Origin: Sphingopyxis sp.
GTDB taxonomy: Bacteria; Pseudomonadota; Alphaproteobacteria; Sphingomonadales; Sphingomonadaceae
Length of the DNA: 64,000 bases
Direction: 5' to 3'
Assembly (NCBI GenBank): GCA_017745175.1
Contig: JAGHZY010000020.1
Location: 97,709 to 161,708, forward strand
This document shows, piece by piece, positions 46,390 to 59,010 of this stretch. The notes below the pieces were generated by a model that was not told where the DNA came from, ran no database searches, and worked only from the letters and a program-made list of their open reading frames with translations. Each line of letters starts with the position of its first letter. The stretch's first letter is position 1. The position numbers and the translations under genes were made by a program.

Positions 46390-46778
46390 CCGGCGGTTTC
46401 GGGATGGGACGCGGACGTTTCCTTCATCCCACTTCGTCATCCCGGGCTTGACCCGGGATCCCGCTTTTTGACGCATCCGCAGGCGCCTGATTTCAAGCGG
46501 GACCCCGGATCAAGCCCGGGGCGATAATTATCCTTCTTGCCCATATGTGCACCCCGGCGCAGGCCGGGGTCCAGGGCTTTGGAGAGCCGACCCATGCGGG
46601 CCCCGCTCTGGACCCCGGCCTGCGCCGGGGTGCACATCCTCATCGGCCACAAACGCTCGTTACCCGCTCCCCCGGCCCGCCGTTTCCGGTCGCCGGCACC
46701 GGCCCCGTCAGTACCCGCGCGCCATCTTTCGATGCCCTTGCTAACCTTCTTTTAACCAGCACCCCCCAACAGGCTCCT
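46390..46778. repeat. 389-base gap filled with REP-like palindromes
   Basis: No gene is seen here. Three hairpin units lie in a row: gtcatcccgggcttgacccgggat (46437-46460), the partner gggaccccggatcaagcccgggg (46499-46521), and a large inverted pair gcaccccggcgcaggccggggtcca / tggaccccggcctgcgccggggtgc (46548-46572 and 46610-46634) around a 37-base loop. These are the same families as elsewhere in the window. Confidence 0.85.
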
Positions 46779-47447
46779 ATGGCTATTTTCGGCTATTTTC
46801 TTCCATCGGCGCCCGACGCCGACAGGCGTGACAATGTGCGCCGGAAACTCAGCCTGCTTGCCCGGGGTTCGCAGCACGACGGCACCGGCATCGACGTCCG
46901 GATCCACAATATCTCGGGAACGGGCCTCTTGTTCGAAAGCGACGTCAGGCTGGCGGCGGGCGACCGGATCGAAATCGAGCTTCCGCATGCCGGCGATATC
47001 ACCGCGATCGTCATCTGGGCCAGCGGGCGCCATTTCGGATGCCAGTTCGAAGGCCCGGTATCGCCCGCGACGCTGAGCGCCGTCGAACTCAAGAGCGCCG
47101 TTGATCCGGCGCCCGCCGCCGAAGAACATCCGCCGGAACCGGCAAGCGAAGAGGCCTTCGGCGACCGGCTGCAGCGGCTGCGTGCCGAGGCGGGGCTCAG
47201 CCAGGCCGAAATCGCGAAACGCATGGACGTGAGCGCACCGTCGGTTTCGAGCTGGGAGAAGGGCCGCGCACGCCCCAAGCCCGACCGCATGGCGAAACTC
47301 GCCGGCATTCTGGGCGTCCCCGCGTCCGAACTGCAGGATGATGCTGCGCCGGAGGGCGCGCAGGAACTGATCGACCGCAGCCGCGAGCAGATCGCGAGAG
47401 CCATGGGCATCAGCCCCGAGCGCGTCCGGATCTTCGTCGAATATTAG
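46779..47447 (+). CDS. PilZ-XRE fusion: c-di-GMP-binding-type domain joined to a helix-turn-helix
   Basis: This 222-residue protein has an N-terminal PilZ domain (about residues 16-110) with an Arg-rich entry (RRDNVRRK, residues 16-23) and the (D/N)xSxxG loop as NISGTG near residue 45. An XRE/Cro-type HTH follows (about 126-180: FGDRLQRLRAEAGLSQAEIAKRMDVS, split; SVSSWEKGRARPKPD). The layout predicts a transcription factor whose DNA binding could respond to cyclic di-GMP. The ATG at 46779 follows a short tandem ggctattttc repeat. It converges on a GST gene. Confidence 0.85.
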   Translation: MAIFGYFLPSAPDADRRDNVRRKLSLLARGSQHDGTGIDVRIHNISGTGLLFESDVRLAAGDRIEIELPHAGDITAIVIWASGRHFGCQFEGPVSPATLSAVELKSAVDPAPAAEEHPPEPASEEAFGDRLQRLRAEAGLSQAEIAKRMDVSAPSVSSWEKGRARPKPDRMAKLAGILGVPASELQDDAAPEGAQELIDRSREQIARAMGISPERVRIFVEY

Positions 47448-47462
47448 TGCGCCGGCCCGATC

Positions 47463-48113
47463 CTAGGCCGCCATCACGCGCGCGATCAGCCGCTCTTCCT
47501 TTTCGATCCACGTCGCCATGCTCGGTCGCGACAGGATCGCCTCGCTCCACGCCGCGATCTTCGGGTGTATCGCCGGATCGATGCACGCGCCGCAGTGGCG
47601 AAAATTCATCAGCGGCGACGCGACCGCGAGATCGGCAAGCGTCAGCCGGTCGCCGACGAGGAAACCCGACGCCGGGATCGCGCTTTCGAGATAGGCGAGC
47701 AGCTTCGGCAATTCCTCGCTTTCGGCCTGCGCCGCCGCGGCAAGATCGCCCTCGCGCCCGAGGAATTTGGGCGCGACGATGCGGTTGAAGAACATCTTGC
47801 CGCTGCACGCCGCGAACACCGTGTCGGCGAACTCCTCCCACCAGATTACCCGCCCGCGCTGCTGCGGGTCGGCGGGGATCAGCGCGGGCTCGGGATGCTT
47901 CGCCTCCAGATACTGGATGATCGCGCTCGAATCGGCGAGCAGGAAGCCGTCGTCGTCCATCGCGGGCATCTTGCCGAGCGGCGACGCGGCGCGGAAACCC
48001 GGATCGGGATCGCCGACACCGACCCCCTTCAGCTCGAACGCGATCCCCTTTTCGCCCAGATAGCCGAGCAATTTGCGCACGAACGGCGACACCACCGAGC
48101 CGTAAATGATCAT
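47463..48113 (-). CDS. glutathione S-transferase family protein
   Basis: This 216-residue protein has an N-terminal thioredoxin-like domain (MIIYGSVVSPFVRKLLGYLGEKG, split; NPxGKxP as SPLGKMPAMDDDG; the glutathione-binding DSSAIIQYLE). The all-helical C-terminal domain has the N-capping box FLVGDRLTLADLAVAS. The likely role is conjugation or reduction with glutathione; the class is not assigned. Confidence 0.9.
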   Translation of the reverse strand: MIIYGSVVSPFVRKLLGYLGEKGIAFELKGVGVGDPDPGFRAASPLGKMPAMDDDGFLLADSSAIIQYLEAKHPEPALIPADPQQRGRVIWWEEFADTVFAACSGKMFFNRIVAPKFLGREGDLAAAAQAESEELPKLLAYLESAIPASGFLVGDRLTLADLAVASPLMNFRHCGACIDPAIHPKIAAWSEAILSRPSMATWIEKEERLIARVMAA

Positions 48114-48284
48114 CCCGTTTCTCCCACGTTACCGCCCGCATCATAGGCAGAGGGTTTTCACTTGCAACCGGCCTCGCGATGCGGCCGGAACGGCAGGAAA
48201 TTGACTTGCTATCAGCGCTTTCGCGTGAAACATCGGTGGCAGAGGGGGGATGCTGCAGCGGCAGCGATCAGGCAGGACAGGAAC

Positions 48285-49878
48285 ATGCGCCCTTCGACAT
48301 GGGCAGATCGGCTGCTGGCGCTGCTCGTCCGCTTTGTCGGGCTGGTCATCCTGCTCGCGACCATCGTCGCGGCGGGCGCCAGCTTTCTTTACAACCAGGC
48401 CGAGGAAGCCGACCAGGCCGAGCGTGTCGCGGCGCAGTTCAACATGCGGCTGCGCGACCATGTCGCGATCCTCGAAGGCGTGCGCGCGCTCTACCAGTCC
48501 GATGCCGCCGCGAGCGGGCCCGGCATCCGCGCCTATCTCGCCGCGCTCCAGCCGCAGGTCCATTCGCCGGGCATGGAGGGGATCGGCATCGCCGCCGCGA
48601 TGCGCGCGGGGTTCCCCGCCGCCGTCGAGGCGCGGCTTCGCGAAAATTACGGCGAGGATATCGCGGTCTGGCCCGCGACCGATCAGCCGGTCGGCTTTCC
48701 CGTCGCGCTCGTCGAACCCTACACCCCGCGCCGCCACGTCGCGCTCGGCTTCGACATGTACAGCGAGCCGGTGCGCCGCGCCGCGATGCGCCGCGCGTGG
48801 CAGACCGGCCGCCCCGCCGCGAGCGGTATCGTCCGGCTCGCGCAGGAACGCGCGGCGAAGGTCAAGCAGCCGGGCTTCCTCATCTATCTCCCCGTCTATG
48901 CGCGCGGGCCGGCCGGCGCAGCCGCGGCGGGCACGGTCGCCACCGCACCCGGGATGCGGCCGGTCGAGGCCTTCATCTACGCGCCCTTCCGCGTCAACGA
49001 CATGATGAAGGCGGTGCTCGGATCGCAGCTGGGCACGATCGACGGCCTCGAAATCCGCGCCGGCGCCGGCCCGTCGGCGCCCGTCGTCTTCCGCCACGGC
49101 AAGATGGGCTGGGACGCGCAGGAGCAGATGCTGCGCATCGCCGACCGCCAGTGGACGATGCGCATTTCCTACGGCCGCCTGTTCGAACGGCTGGGTCGCC
49201 CGCTCGGCATCTTCCTCTTCGGCCTCGCGCTCGCGATCCTCGCGACGCAGCTCCACCGCGTCCAGCAGCGCCGCGTCGGGGTCGCGCGGGCGCTCGCCGC
49301 CGAGCAGGCGCGCCACGCCGAGGATCGCGAACTGATGATCGGCGAGATGGCGCACCGGATGAAGAACGCCTTCGCCCGTATCGGCGCGCTCGCGCGCATC
49401 ACGGTGCGCGAATCGACCAGCCTCGACGAGTTCGGGGTGAAGTTCGACGGCCGCCTGCGCGCGCTGTCCGACGCGAAGCAGATGCTCGTCACCGGGGCGC
49501 ACGAGACCGTCGAGCTCGAGGCGATCCTGCGCCGCGAGCTCGGCCTCGCGGGCTGGTCGCAGCCGCTGGCCGGACCGCGCGTCTCGCTGGGCGACGAGGG
49601 CGCGCAGGCGATCTCGCTCACGGTCCATGAATTCGTCACCAACAGCGTCAAATATGGCGCGCTCGCGGGCAAGGGCCGCCTCGCCGTCGGCTGGCGCCGC
49701 GACGGCGGCGACATCGAGCTCGAATGGACCGAAAGCGATCTGGCCGAAACCCCGCGCATCGAAAGCGAAAGCTTCGGCACCCAGTTCATCCGCACGCTGA
49801 TCGAACGGCAACTCAAGGGCAGCTGGCAGCGGACCGCGGTTGACAACAGCCTCGTCATCGTCATTCGCTGGCCCGACC

Positions 49879-49895
<17 letters not shown>
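48285..49895 (+). CDS. CHASE-domain HWE/HisKA_2-type sensor histidine kinase
   Basis: This 536-residue membrane kinase has TM1 at residues about 12-36. A periplasmic CHASE-type sensor follows (EGVRALYQSD, SPGMEGIGIAAAM). TM2 lies near residues 305-325 (LGIFLFGLALAILATQL). The HisKA_2/HWE core has the H-box MAHRMKNAFARIGALA and N-box SLTVHEFVTNSVKYGAL. A HATPase end FGTQFIRTLIERQLKG closes it. No response regulator is adjacent. Its 3' end overlaps the 5-oxoprolinase start by 17 bases, so it is coupled to that gene and could sense a related peptide or amino acid. Confidence 0.9.
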
Positions 49896-53553
<3,658 letters not shown>

Positions 53554-53610
53554 CTTGACGGGAACATGGTCTACCCCACGCGGGGATGACGGGATGGAAG
53601 GATATCGATC

Positions 53611-54282
53611 ATGCTCGTGCTGATCGGCATCCTCATCATCATCGCGGGCTTCCTGCTCCGCTTCAATCCCTTGCTCGTCATCATGGCCTCGGCGCTCGCG
53701 ACCGGGCTTGCCGCGGGGCTCGACATCGCCGCGATCGTCGCCGCCTTCGGCAAGGCGTTCAACGACACGCGCTATGTCTCGATCGTCTGGATCGTCCTCC
53801 CCGTCATCGGCCTGCTCGAAGCCTATGGGCTCCAGCAACATGCGCGCAGCCTGATCGACCGCATGAAGGGCGCGACGCTCGGACGCCTGCTCGCCTCCTA
53901 TCTGCTGCTCCGCCAGGCGATGGCCGCGGTCGGCCTCACGTCGGTCGCGGGCCATTGCCAGACCGTCCGCCCGCTTGTCGCGCCAATGGCCGAAGCCGCC
54001 GCCGAAGCGAAGAACGACGCGCTCGGCGACCACCAGCGCGAGGAAGTGAAAGCCTTCGCCGCCGCGACCGATAATGTCGGCCTTTTCTTCGGCGAGGATA
54101 TCTTCCTCGCGATCGGCTCGATCCTCCTGATGAAGGGCGTGCTCGAAGGCTATGGCTATCAGATCGAGCCGCTGCACTTCTCGCTCTGGGCGATCCCCAC
54201 CGCGATCGCCGCCTTCCTGATCCATGGCTTCCGCCTCCGCCGCCTCGAACGGCGGATGCAGAAGCGGGAGGCGGGCGCATGA
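53611..54282 (+). CDS. DUF969 membrane protein, putative 5-oxoproline transporter subunit
   Basis: This 223-residue integral membrane protein has hydrophobic helices at residues 2-16, 20-45, 55-72 and near the C-terminus. The DUF969 pattern includes IVWIVLPVIGLLEAYGLQQHARSLI (split), AGHCQTVRPLVAPMAEAAA and FFGEDIFLAIGSILLM. DUF969 and DUF979 proteins occur as a pair and have been annotated as a two-part 5-oxoproline transporter. Its position right after 5-oxoprolinase agrees. Its stop overlaps the DUF979 start (ATGA). Confidence 0.85.
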   Translation: MLVLIGILIIIAGFLLRFNPLLVIMASALATGLAAGLDIAAIVAAFGKAFNDTRYVSIVWIVLPVIGLLEAYGLQQHARSLIDRMKGATLGRLLASYLLLRQAMAAVGLTSVAGHCQTVRPLVAPMAEAAAEAKNDALGDHQREEVKAFAAATDNVGLFFGEDIFLAIGSILLMKGVLEGYGYQIEPLHFSLWAIPTAIAAFLIHGFRLRRLERRMQKREAGA

Positions 54283-55217
54283 TCACGCTCGGCTTCGTCT
54301 ATGTGCTCGCGGGGCTGGCCTTCGCCGCCTTCGCCGCGCTCGGCCTCGCGGACCGCGGCAACCCCAGGCGCTTCGGCAACGCCGCCTTCTGGGGTCTGCT
54401 CGCACTCTCGATGCTCGCGGGCGACCGGCTCGGCGACTTCGGCAACGGCCTGCTCGTCCTCGCACTCGTCGCGATCGCAGGCACCGGCCAGATCGGCCGC
54501 GCCCCCGGCGGCGAGGTTCCGCCCGAGGTGCAGGCCGAACGCGCCGCGCGCCACGGCCCCTTCCTTCTCCTCGTCGCGCTGATCATCCCCGCGGTCGCGC
54601 TCGCGGGCACCTTCCTCTTCAAATGGGTCCCCGGCCTCGCCGACCCCAAACAGGCGACGCTGATCTCGCTCGCGTTCGGCGTGCTGATCGCGCTTGGCGT
54701 CGGAATGGCGCGCCTCAGGCCGCCCGCGCTGCTCCCGCTCCAGCAAGGACGCCGCCTGCTCGACGCGGTCGGCTGGGCCGCGATCCTGCCGCAGATGCTC
54801 GCCAGCCTCGGCGCGGTGTTCGCACTCGCCGGCGTGGGCGAGGTTGTCGGCGATCTCATCGGCACCACAATCCCCGAGGGCAGCCAGTTCGGCGCGACGC
54901 TCGCCTTCGGGCTCGGCATGGCGCTCTTCACGATGGTGATGGGCAACGCCTTCGCCGCCTTCCCGGTGATGCTCGCCGCGGTCGGCATGCCGCTGCTCAT
55001 AAAACAGTACGGCGGCGACCCCGCGGTCGTCGCGGCGATCGGCATGCTCGCGGGCTTCTGCGGAACGCTGATGACGCCGATGGCGGCGAACTTCAACCTC
55101 GTTCCCGCGGCATTGCTCGAACTCAAAAACCCCTATGGCGTGATCCGGGTTCAGGTCGGCACCGCATTGCCCCTGCTCGCGGTGAACATCCTCTTCATCT
55201 GGCTGTTTGCCTTTTAA
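54279..55217 (+). CDS. DUF979 membrane protein, putative 5-oxoproline transporter subunit
   Basis: This 312-residue membrane protein has about 8-9 helices. The DUF979 marks are FLFKWVPGLADPKQATLISLAFG (split), GWAAILPQMLASLGAVFALAGVG (split), MGNAFAAFPVMLAAVG and GFCGTLMTPMAANFNLVPAALL (split). It is translationally coupled to the DUF969 partner and was probably made as one two-component importer for the oxoprolinase substrate. Confidence 0.85.
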   Translation: MITLGFVYVLAGLAFAAFAALGLADRGNPRRFGNAAFWGLLALSMLAGDRLGDFGNGLLVLALVAIAGTGQIGRAPGGEVPPEVQAERAARHGPFLLLVALIIPAVALAGTFLFKWVPGLADPKQATLISLAFGVLIALGVGMARLRPPALLPLQQGRRLLDAVGWAAILPQMLASLGAVFALAGVGEVVGDLIGTTIPEGSQFGATLAFGLGMALFTMVMGNAFAAFPVMLAAVGMPLLIKQYGGDPAVVAAIGMLAGFCGTLMTPMAANFNLVPAALLELKNPYGVIRVQVGTALPLLAVNILFIWLFAF

Positions 55218-55241
55218 CGCCCATCCCAAATCCCGTTCATG

Positions 55242-55303
55242 TCGAGCGAAGTCGAGACACCCCGAAGGAGCGCACGACCGATGGGCATCTCGACTTCGCC
55301 CGA
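55242..55303. repeat. dispersed inverted repeat (TCGAGCGAAGTCGAGA type)
   Basis: tcgagcgaagtcgaga (55242-55257) pairs with tctcgacttcgcccga (55288-55303), leaving a 30-base loop. It lies between the DUF979 and DUF2891 genes. Confidence 0.7.
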
Positions 55304-55325
55304 TGCGAACGGATATGGAAGTCGG

Positions 55326-56315
55326 ATGAAATTGACCCCCGACCACGCCGCCCGCTTCGCGACCGCCACCCTCGCGCACCTCGGGCGCGAATATCCCTAC
55401 AAGATGGACCTCGTGCTCAATGGCCCCGAGGACGCGAAACCCCCGCGCGCGCATCACCCGATCTTCCACGGCAGCTTCGACTGGCACAGCTGCGTCCATG
55501 GCTGGTGGCAGATCCTCCGCCTCGCGCGCCGCTTCCCCGACCTGCCGATCGCCGCCGACATCCGCGCGCGCGCCGACGCCATGCTCGTGCCGGAAAAGGT
55601 CGCCGGCGAGCTCGCCTTCCTTTCGCGTCCTTACGCGGCGGGGTTCGAGCGCCCCTATGGCTGGGCGTGGCTCCTTGCGCTCCACGCCGAGGCCGAACGG
55701 CACGACACCCCCTGGGCGGCCGCGCTCGAACCGCTCGCGCTCGCCTTCGCCGCGCGCTTCCACGCCTTCCTGCCCAGGCTCACCTATCCGCTGCGCGTCG
55801 GCACGCATTTCAACATCGGCTTTGCCTTGCTCCTCGCGCGGCACTGGGCGAAGACGCGCGACCCGGCGCTCGTGACGTTGATCGATGCCGCAGCGAAGGC
55901 ATGGTTCGCCGGCGATCGCGACTGCCAGGCATGGGAACCCGGCGGCGATGAATTCCTCTCCCCCGCGCTCACCGAAGCCCATCTGATGACGGCCGTCCTC
56001 GGCGCCGACTTCACGTCATGGTTCGACGCCTTCCTTCCCCGCGCGGCGCAGGAAGCGCCCGCCACCCTCTTCACCCCCGCGACCGTGTCCGACCGCAGCG
56101 ACGGCAAGATCGCGCATCTCGACGGCCTGAATCTCAGCCGCGCGTGGTGCTGGCGCGCCATTGCCGACGCGCTCGGTGCGGACCATGCGGTCGTCCCCGT
56201 GGCCGAAGCCGCGGCACAGCGCCACCTCGCCGCCGCGCTCCCGCACGTCACCGGCGACTATATGGGCGAACATTGGCTCGCGAGCTTCGCCCTCCTCGCA
56301 CTCGACGGGCTTTGA
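55326..56315 (+). CDS. DUF2891 family protein
   Basis: This 329-residue, probably cytosolic, helical protein has the DUF2891 pattern: PIFHGSFDWHSCVHGWWQIL, FERPYGWAWLLAL, YPLRVGTHFNIGFALLLA and HLDGLNLSRAWCWRAI, with repeated conserved His/Trp residues that suggest an alpha/alpha-toroid enzyme fold. Its function is unknown. It is the last gene after DUF969-DUF979, which ties it to 5-oxoproline or pyroglutamyl-peptide use. The ATG at 55326 excludes the upstream repeat. Confidence 0.85.
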   Translation: MKLTPDHAARFATATLAHLGREYPYKMDLVLNGPEDAKPPRAHHPIFHGSFDWHSCVHGWWQILRLARRFPDLPIAADIRARADAMLVPEKVAGELAFLSRPYAAGFERPYGWAWLLALHAEAERHDTPWAAALEPLALAFAARFHAFLPRLTYPLRVGTHFNIGFALLLARHWAKTRDPALVTLIDAAAKAWFAGDRDCQAWEPGGDEFLSPALTEAHLMTAVLGADFTSWFDAFLPRAAQEAPATLFTPATVSDRSDGKIAHLDGLNLSRAWCWRAIADALGADHAVVPVAEAAAQRHLAAALPHVTGDYMGEHWLASFALLALDGL

Positions 56316-56333
56316 AGTGGCATATTCACTTTC

Positions 56334-56406
56334 GTCACCCCGGACCTGATCCGGGGGTCCACAACGACGGCGCTGCGATGGATGCCGGATCAGGTCCGGC
56401 ATGACG
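56334..56406. repeat. double REP-like palindrome
   Basis: gtcaccccggacctgatccggggg (56334-56357) and atgccggatcaggtccggcatgac (56382-56405) form two hairpins with shared outer ends. It is nearly the same element as at 39.4 kb. Confidence 0.85.
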
Positions 56407-56468
56407 AAGAGCGCGCGCGCGGCACACCGATTGACAAGCCCGCCCGGCGCAGCAACAGACGGCGTGAA

Positions 56469-56573
56469 CCTGTTTCAGCGAAGCTGAAACAGGGCAGTAC
56501 CGGCCCGCTCCCCCACCCGGCCTCCCATAGGCTACTATCGTCGGGGAGGCAGGGTGGGGGAGCGGGCCGGTAC
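56469..56573. repeat. two perfect palindromes upstream of the LacI gene
   Basis: CCTGTTTCAGC-gaa-GCTGAAACAGG (56469-56493, 11-base arms) is followed by a 22-base perfect inverted repeat (56497-56518 with 56552-56573) around a 33-base loop holding a further gcctccc/gggaggc pair. It lies 44 bases before the LacI start. Confidence 0.85.
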
Positions 56574-56616
56574 CGCCTTCCACGCCAGTGGAAAAAGACG
56601 GGATGAAGGACTGCCA

Positions 56617-57627
56617 ATGAAGACGCTGCGCCCGACCTCGTTCGACGTCGCCGAACGCGCCGGGGTCTCGCAATCGACCGTATCGCGCGCGCTCCGGGGC
56701 AGCCCGGGCGTCAACGCCGAGACACGCGCGCGCGTCTCGGCCGCCGCGCGCGAGCTCGGCTATGTCGTCGACCGCCACGCCTCGTCGCTGCGTCTCAAGA
56801 GCAGCGAGACGATCGCGCTCGTCACCATCTGCCGTCCCGGCGAGGACCGCAGCGCGATCAACCCCTTCTATTTCGCGCTATTGGGCAGCATCGCCGCCGC
56901 GACCTCGGCGCGCGGGTTCAACCTGCTCGTCTCGTTCCAGGAAAATGCCGACAATTTCCGCGCCGATTTCGTCGCCTCGGGTCTCGCCGACGCGATGATC
57001 GTCATCGGCACGACGAGCAACCGCGCGGCGTGGAAATATTTCGCCGACGCGCAGGCGTCGGGGCTCGACTTCGTCTGCTGGGGCAGCCCCGGCAGCCCGT
57101 TCCACTGGATGCGCAGCGAGAATGACATCGGCGGCCAGCTCGCCGCCGAACATTTCGTCGCGACCGGGCGCCGCCGCATCGCCTTTGTCGGGCCCGCGCA
57201 GTCGCCGCAGCGCCAGTTCGACGAGCGCCGCGACGGCTTCACCGCGGCGCTTGGCCTCCACGGCCTCACCCCCGTCGTCGCCGAGCCGCCCGCCGCCGCC
57301 GACCGCCACGCGCAGGGCGTCGCGGCGGTGCAGGCGCTGCTCGCGGCGCACCCCGAAACCAACGCGATCTTCGCGGCGTCCGACATGCTCGCATTGGGGG
57401 TGCTGCAGGGCCTGAAGGACGCGGGACGCCGCGTGCCCGACGACGTCGCGCTGATCGGCTTCGACGGCATCCGCGCGGGCACGCTCGCCGACCCCGCGCT
57501 CACCACGCTCGAACCCGACCTCGACGCCGCGGGCGAGGCGCTCGTCGCGATGGCGCTCGAGGACGACGAGCATACGCGCAGCGGCACGCGCATCCCCGTC
57601 CACCTCGTCGTGCGCGGCACCGCCTGA
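56617..57627 (+). CDS. LacI-family transcriptional regulator
   Basis: This 336-residue regulator has the LacI HTH at residues 8-28 (SFDVAERAGVSQSTVSRALRG, split) with hinge SSLRLKSSETIALV. The periplasmic-binding-like sugar or effector domain has FAASDMLALGVLQGLKD and DVALIGFDGI. The start at 56617 gives the standard short N-terminus; the longer frame runs into the repeat. It follows the 5-oxoprolinase/DUF set on the same strand, 301 bases after DUF2891, and could regulate it. It may instead belong to an unlinked sugar locus. Confidence 0.92.
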   Translation: MKTLRPTSFDVAERAGVSQSTVSRALRGSPGVNAETRARVSAAARELGYVVDRHASSLRLKSSETIALVTICRPGEDRSAINPFYFALLGSIAAATSARGFNLLVSFQENADNFRADFVASGLADAMIVIGTTSNRAAWKYFADAQASGLDFVCWGSPGSPFHWMRSENDIGGQLAAEHFVATGRRRIAFVGPAQSPQRQFDERRDGFTAALGLHGLTPVVAEPPAAADRHAQGVAAVQALLAAHPETNAIFAASDMLALGVLQGLKDAGRRVPDDVALIGFDGIRAGTLADPALTTLEPDLDAAGEALVAMALEDDEHTRSGTRIPVHLVVRGTA

Positions 57628-57719
57628 GCGCCGCGCTACCGCGACGCAACCCTCCGGAAAGTAACGCTTCGTTATCCACACCCCTGCTACCCCGGAGGCG
57701 GGGCGCAGAAAGCGGTAGT

Positions 57720-58913
57720 GTGAACGGACAATTTTTCATCTCGCTGCTCAATCCGGGCATCGGCCTCCTGTTCGCCGCCGCCTTCTTCCTGCTGTGGCTG
57801 AACCGGCGCGAGCGCTATGTCGCCTATGCCGCCGCCGCCTACACCGCGTCCGCCATCGCCTTCCTGATCCAGGACGTCGGCCCCGTGCTGCCGATGGAAC
57901 TGCAGCGCCTGCCCGCCAACATCGGCTTTCTCGCGACCGGCATCTTCTTCGCCGCGGCGATCATCCGGCGCTACGGCCTCGCCGTCCCGTGGCGCGCGAT
58001 GGGGGTCACCGCCGCGCTCTCGACCGCGATCTTCATCTGGTTCCTCCTCGGCCACCCGAGCATCGCCGCGCGCATCCTGACGATCAGCACCGGCGCGGGC
58101 ATCATCGCGATCATGATCGTCATCGCGCTCTGGCCCGTCGAAAAGCGCCACCTGATCGACCGCGTGCTGTTCTGGATCGCCGCCCTGTCGGCGCTCAACC
58201 TCATCGTCCGCCCCGTGGTGCTGCTCTCGCTCACCGGCGGTTTCGACAATTATGTCGGCTTCCAGCAGTCGGTCTACTGGACCACCGTCCAGTTCAGCCA
58301 GGCGATGGTGTCGATCGCCGCGGCGATCAGCCTGATGGTCGCGGTCGCGATCGACCGGATCGCCGAGCTCCGCCGCGAGGCCGACGACGACGATCTCTCG
58401 GGCCTGCTCAACCGCCGCGGGTTCGAGGCGCAGGCGGCCGCCGCGCTCGGCCGCTGCCGGGGCGAGGCGCGCCCCGTCGCGCTGCTCATCGCCGACCTCG
58501 ACCATTTCAAGCGCATCAACGACAGTCACGGCCACGCGGTCGGCGACGCGATCATCGCCGCCTTCGGCGCGCACGTCCGCGCCACCGGCCCCGCCGGCAT
58601 GGTCGCGGCGCGCATCGGCGGCGAGGAGTTCGCGCTGCTCGTCCCCGGCGCGGGGATCGAGGCCGCGCGCCGCCTTGCCGAGGCGGTGCGCACCGGGCTC
58701 GCCCCCGCCTGCGCCGGGCGCATCCCCGCCGGTCTCTGCCCGACCGCGAGCCTCGGCATCGCGGTCAGCGACCCCGGCGGCGCCCCCGGCGGCCCGCTTT
58801 CCGCGCTGATGCACGAAGCCGACCAGGCGCTCTACGAAGCCAAGCGCACCGGGCGCAACCGCGTCCGCACCTTCCCCCCCAAGCCGGTCCGCCTCGCCGC
58901 GAACGGCGGCTGA
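57720..58913 (+). CDS. membrane-bound GGDEF diguanylate cyclase
   Basis: This 397-residue enzyme makes cyclic di-GMP. It has six N-terminal helices (residues 5-215, a 6TM sensor), then the GGDEF domain. LIADLDHFKRINDSHGHAVGD (split) holds the metal and substrate residues, and the active site is GGEEF at residues 300-304. No RxxD inhibitory site precedes the motif. The start is GTG at 57720. With the PilZ-XRE protein 10 kb away, this is the only visible c-di-GMP synthesis gene in the window. It is probably monocistronic. Confidence 0.93.
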   Translation: MNGQFFISLLNPGIGLLFAAAFFLLWLNRRERYVAYAAAAYTASAIAFLIQDVGPVLPMELQRLPANIGFLATGIFFAAAIIRRYGLAVPWRAMGVTAALSTAIFIWFLLGHPSIAARILTISTGAGIIAIMIVIALWPVEKRHLIDRVLFWIAALSALNLIVRPVVLLSLTGGFDNYVGFQQSVYWTTVQFSQAMVSIAAAISLMVAVAIDRIAELRREADDDDLSGLLNRRGFEAQAAAALGRCRGEARPVALLIADLDHFKRINDSHGHAVGDAIIAAFGAHVRATGPAGMVAARIGGEEFALLVPGAGIEAARRLAEAVRTGLAPACAGRIPAGLCPTASLGIAVSDPGGAPGGPLSALMHEADQALYEAKRTGRNRVRTFPPKPVRLAANGG

Positions 58914-58974
58914 AGCGCGGTCTGTGACCGCCGTCACCGCAATCGCGCGCGCGCCGCGGAATATCGGCGCGGAA

Positions 58975-58998
58975 CCCGAACCCGAACCCGAACCCGAG
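58975..58998. repeat. hexanucleotide tandem repeat (gaaccc)4
   Basis: Four exact gaaccc units lie just upstream of the start of the secreted hypothetical gene. In the frame of that gene they would read Glu-Pro repeats if an upstream start were used. The short tandem could vary in copy number. Confidence 0.7.
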
Positions 58999-59010
58999 GA
59001 ACGAACCACC

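Noticed and set aside
46437..46634. CRISPR array
   Set aside because: The repeats are inverted hairpins of unequal spacing, not direct repeats with regular spacers.
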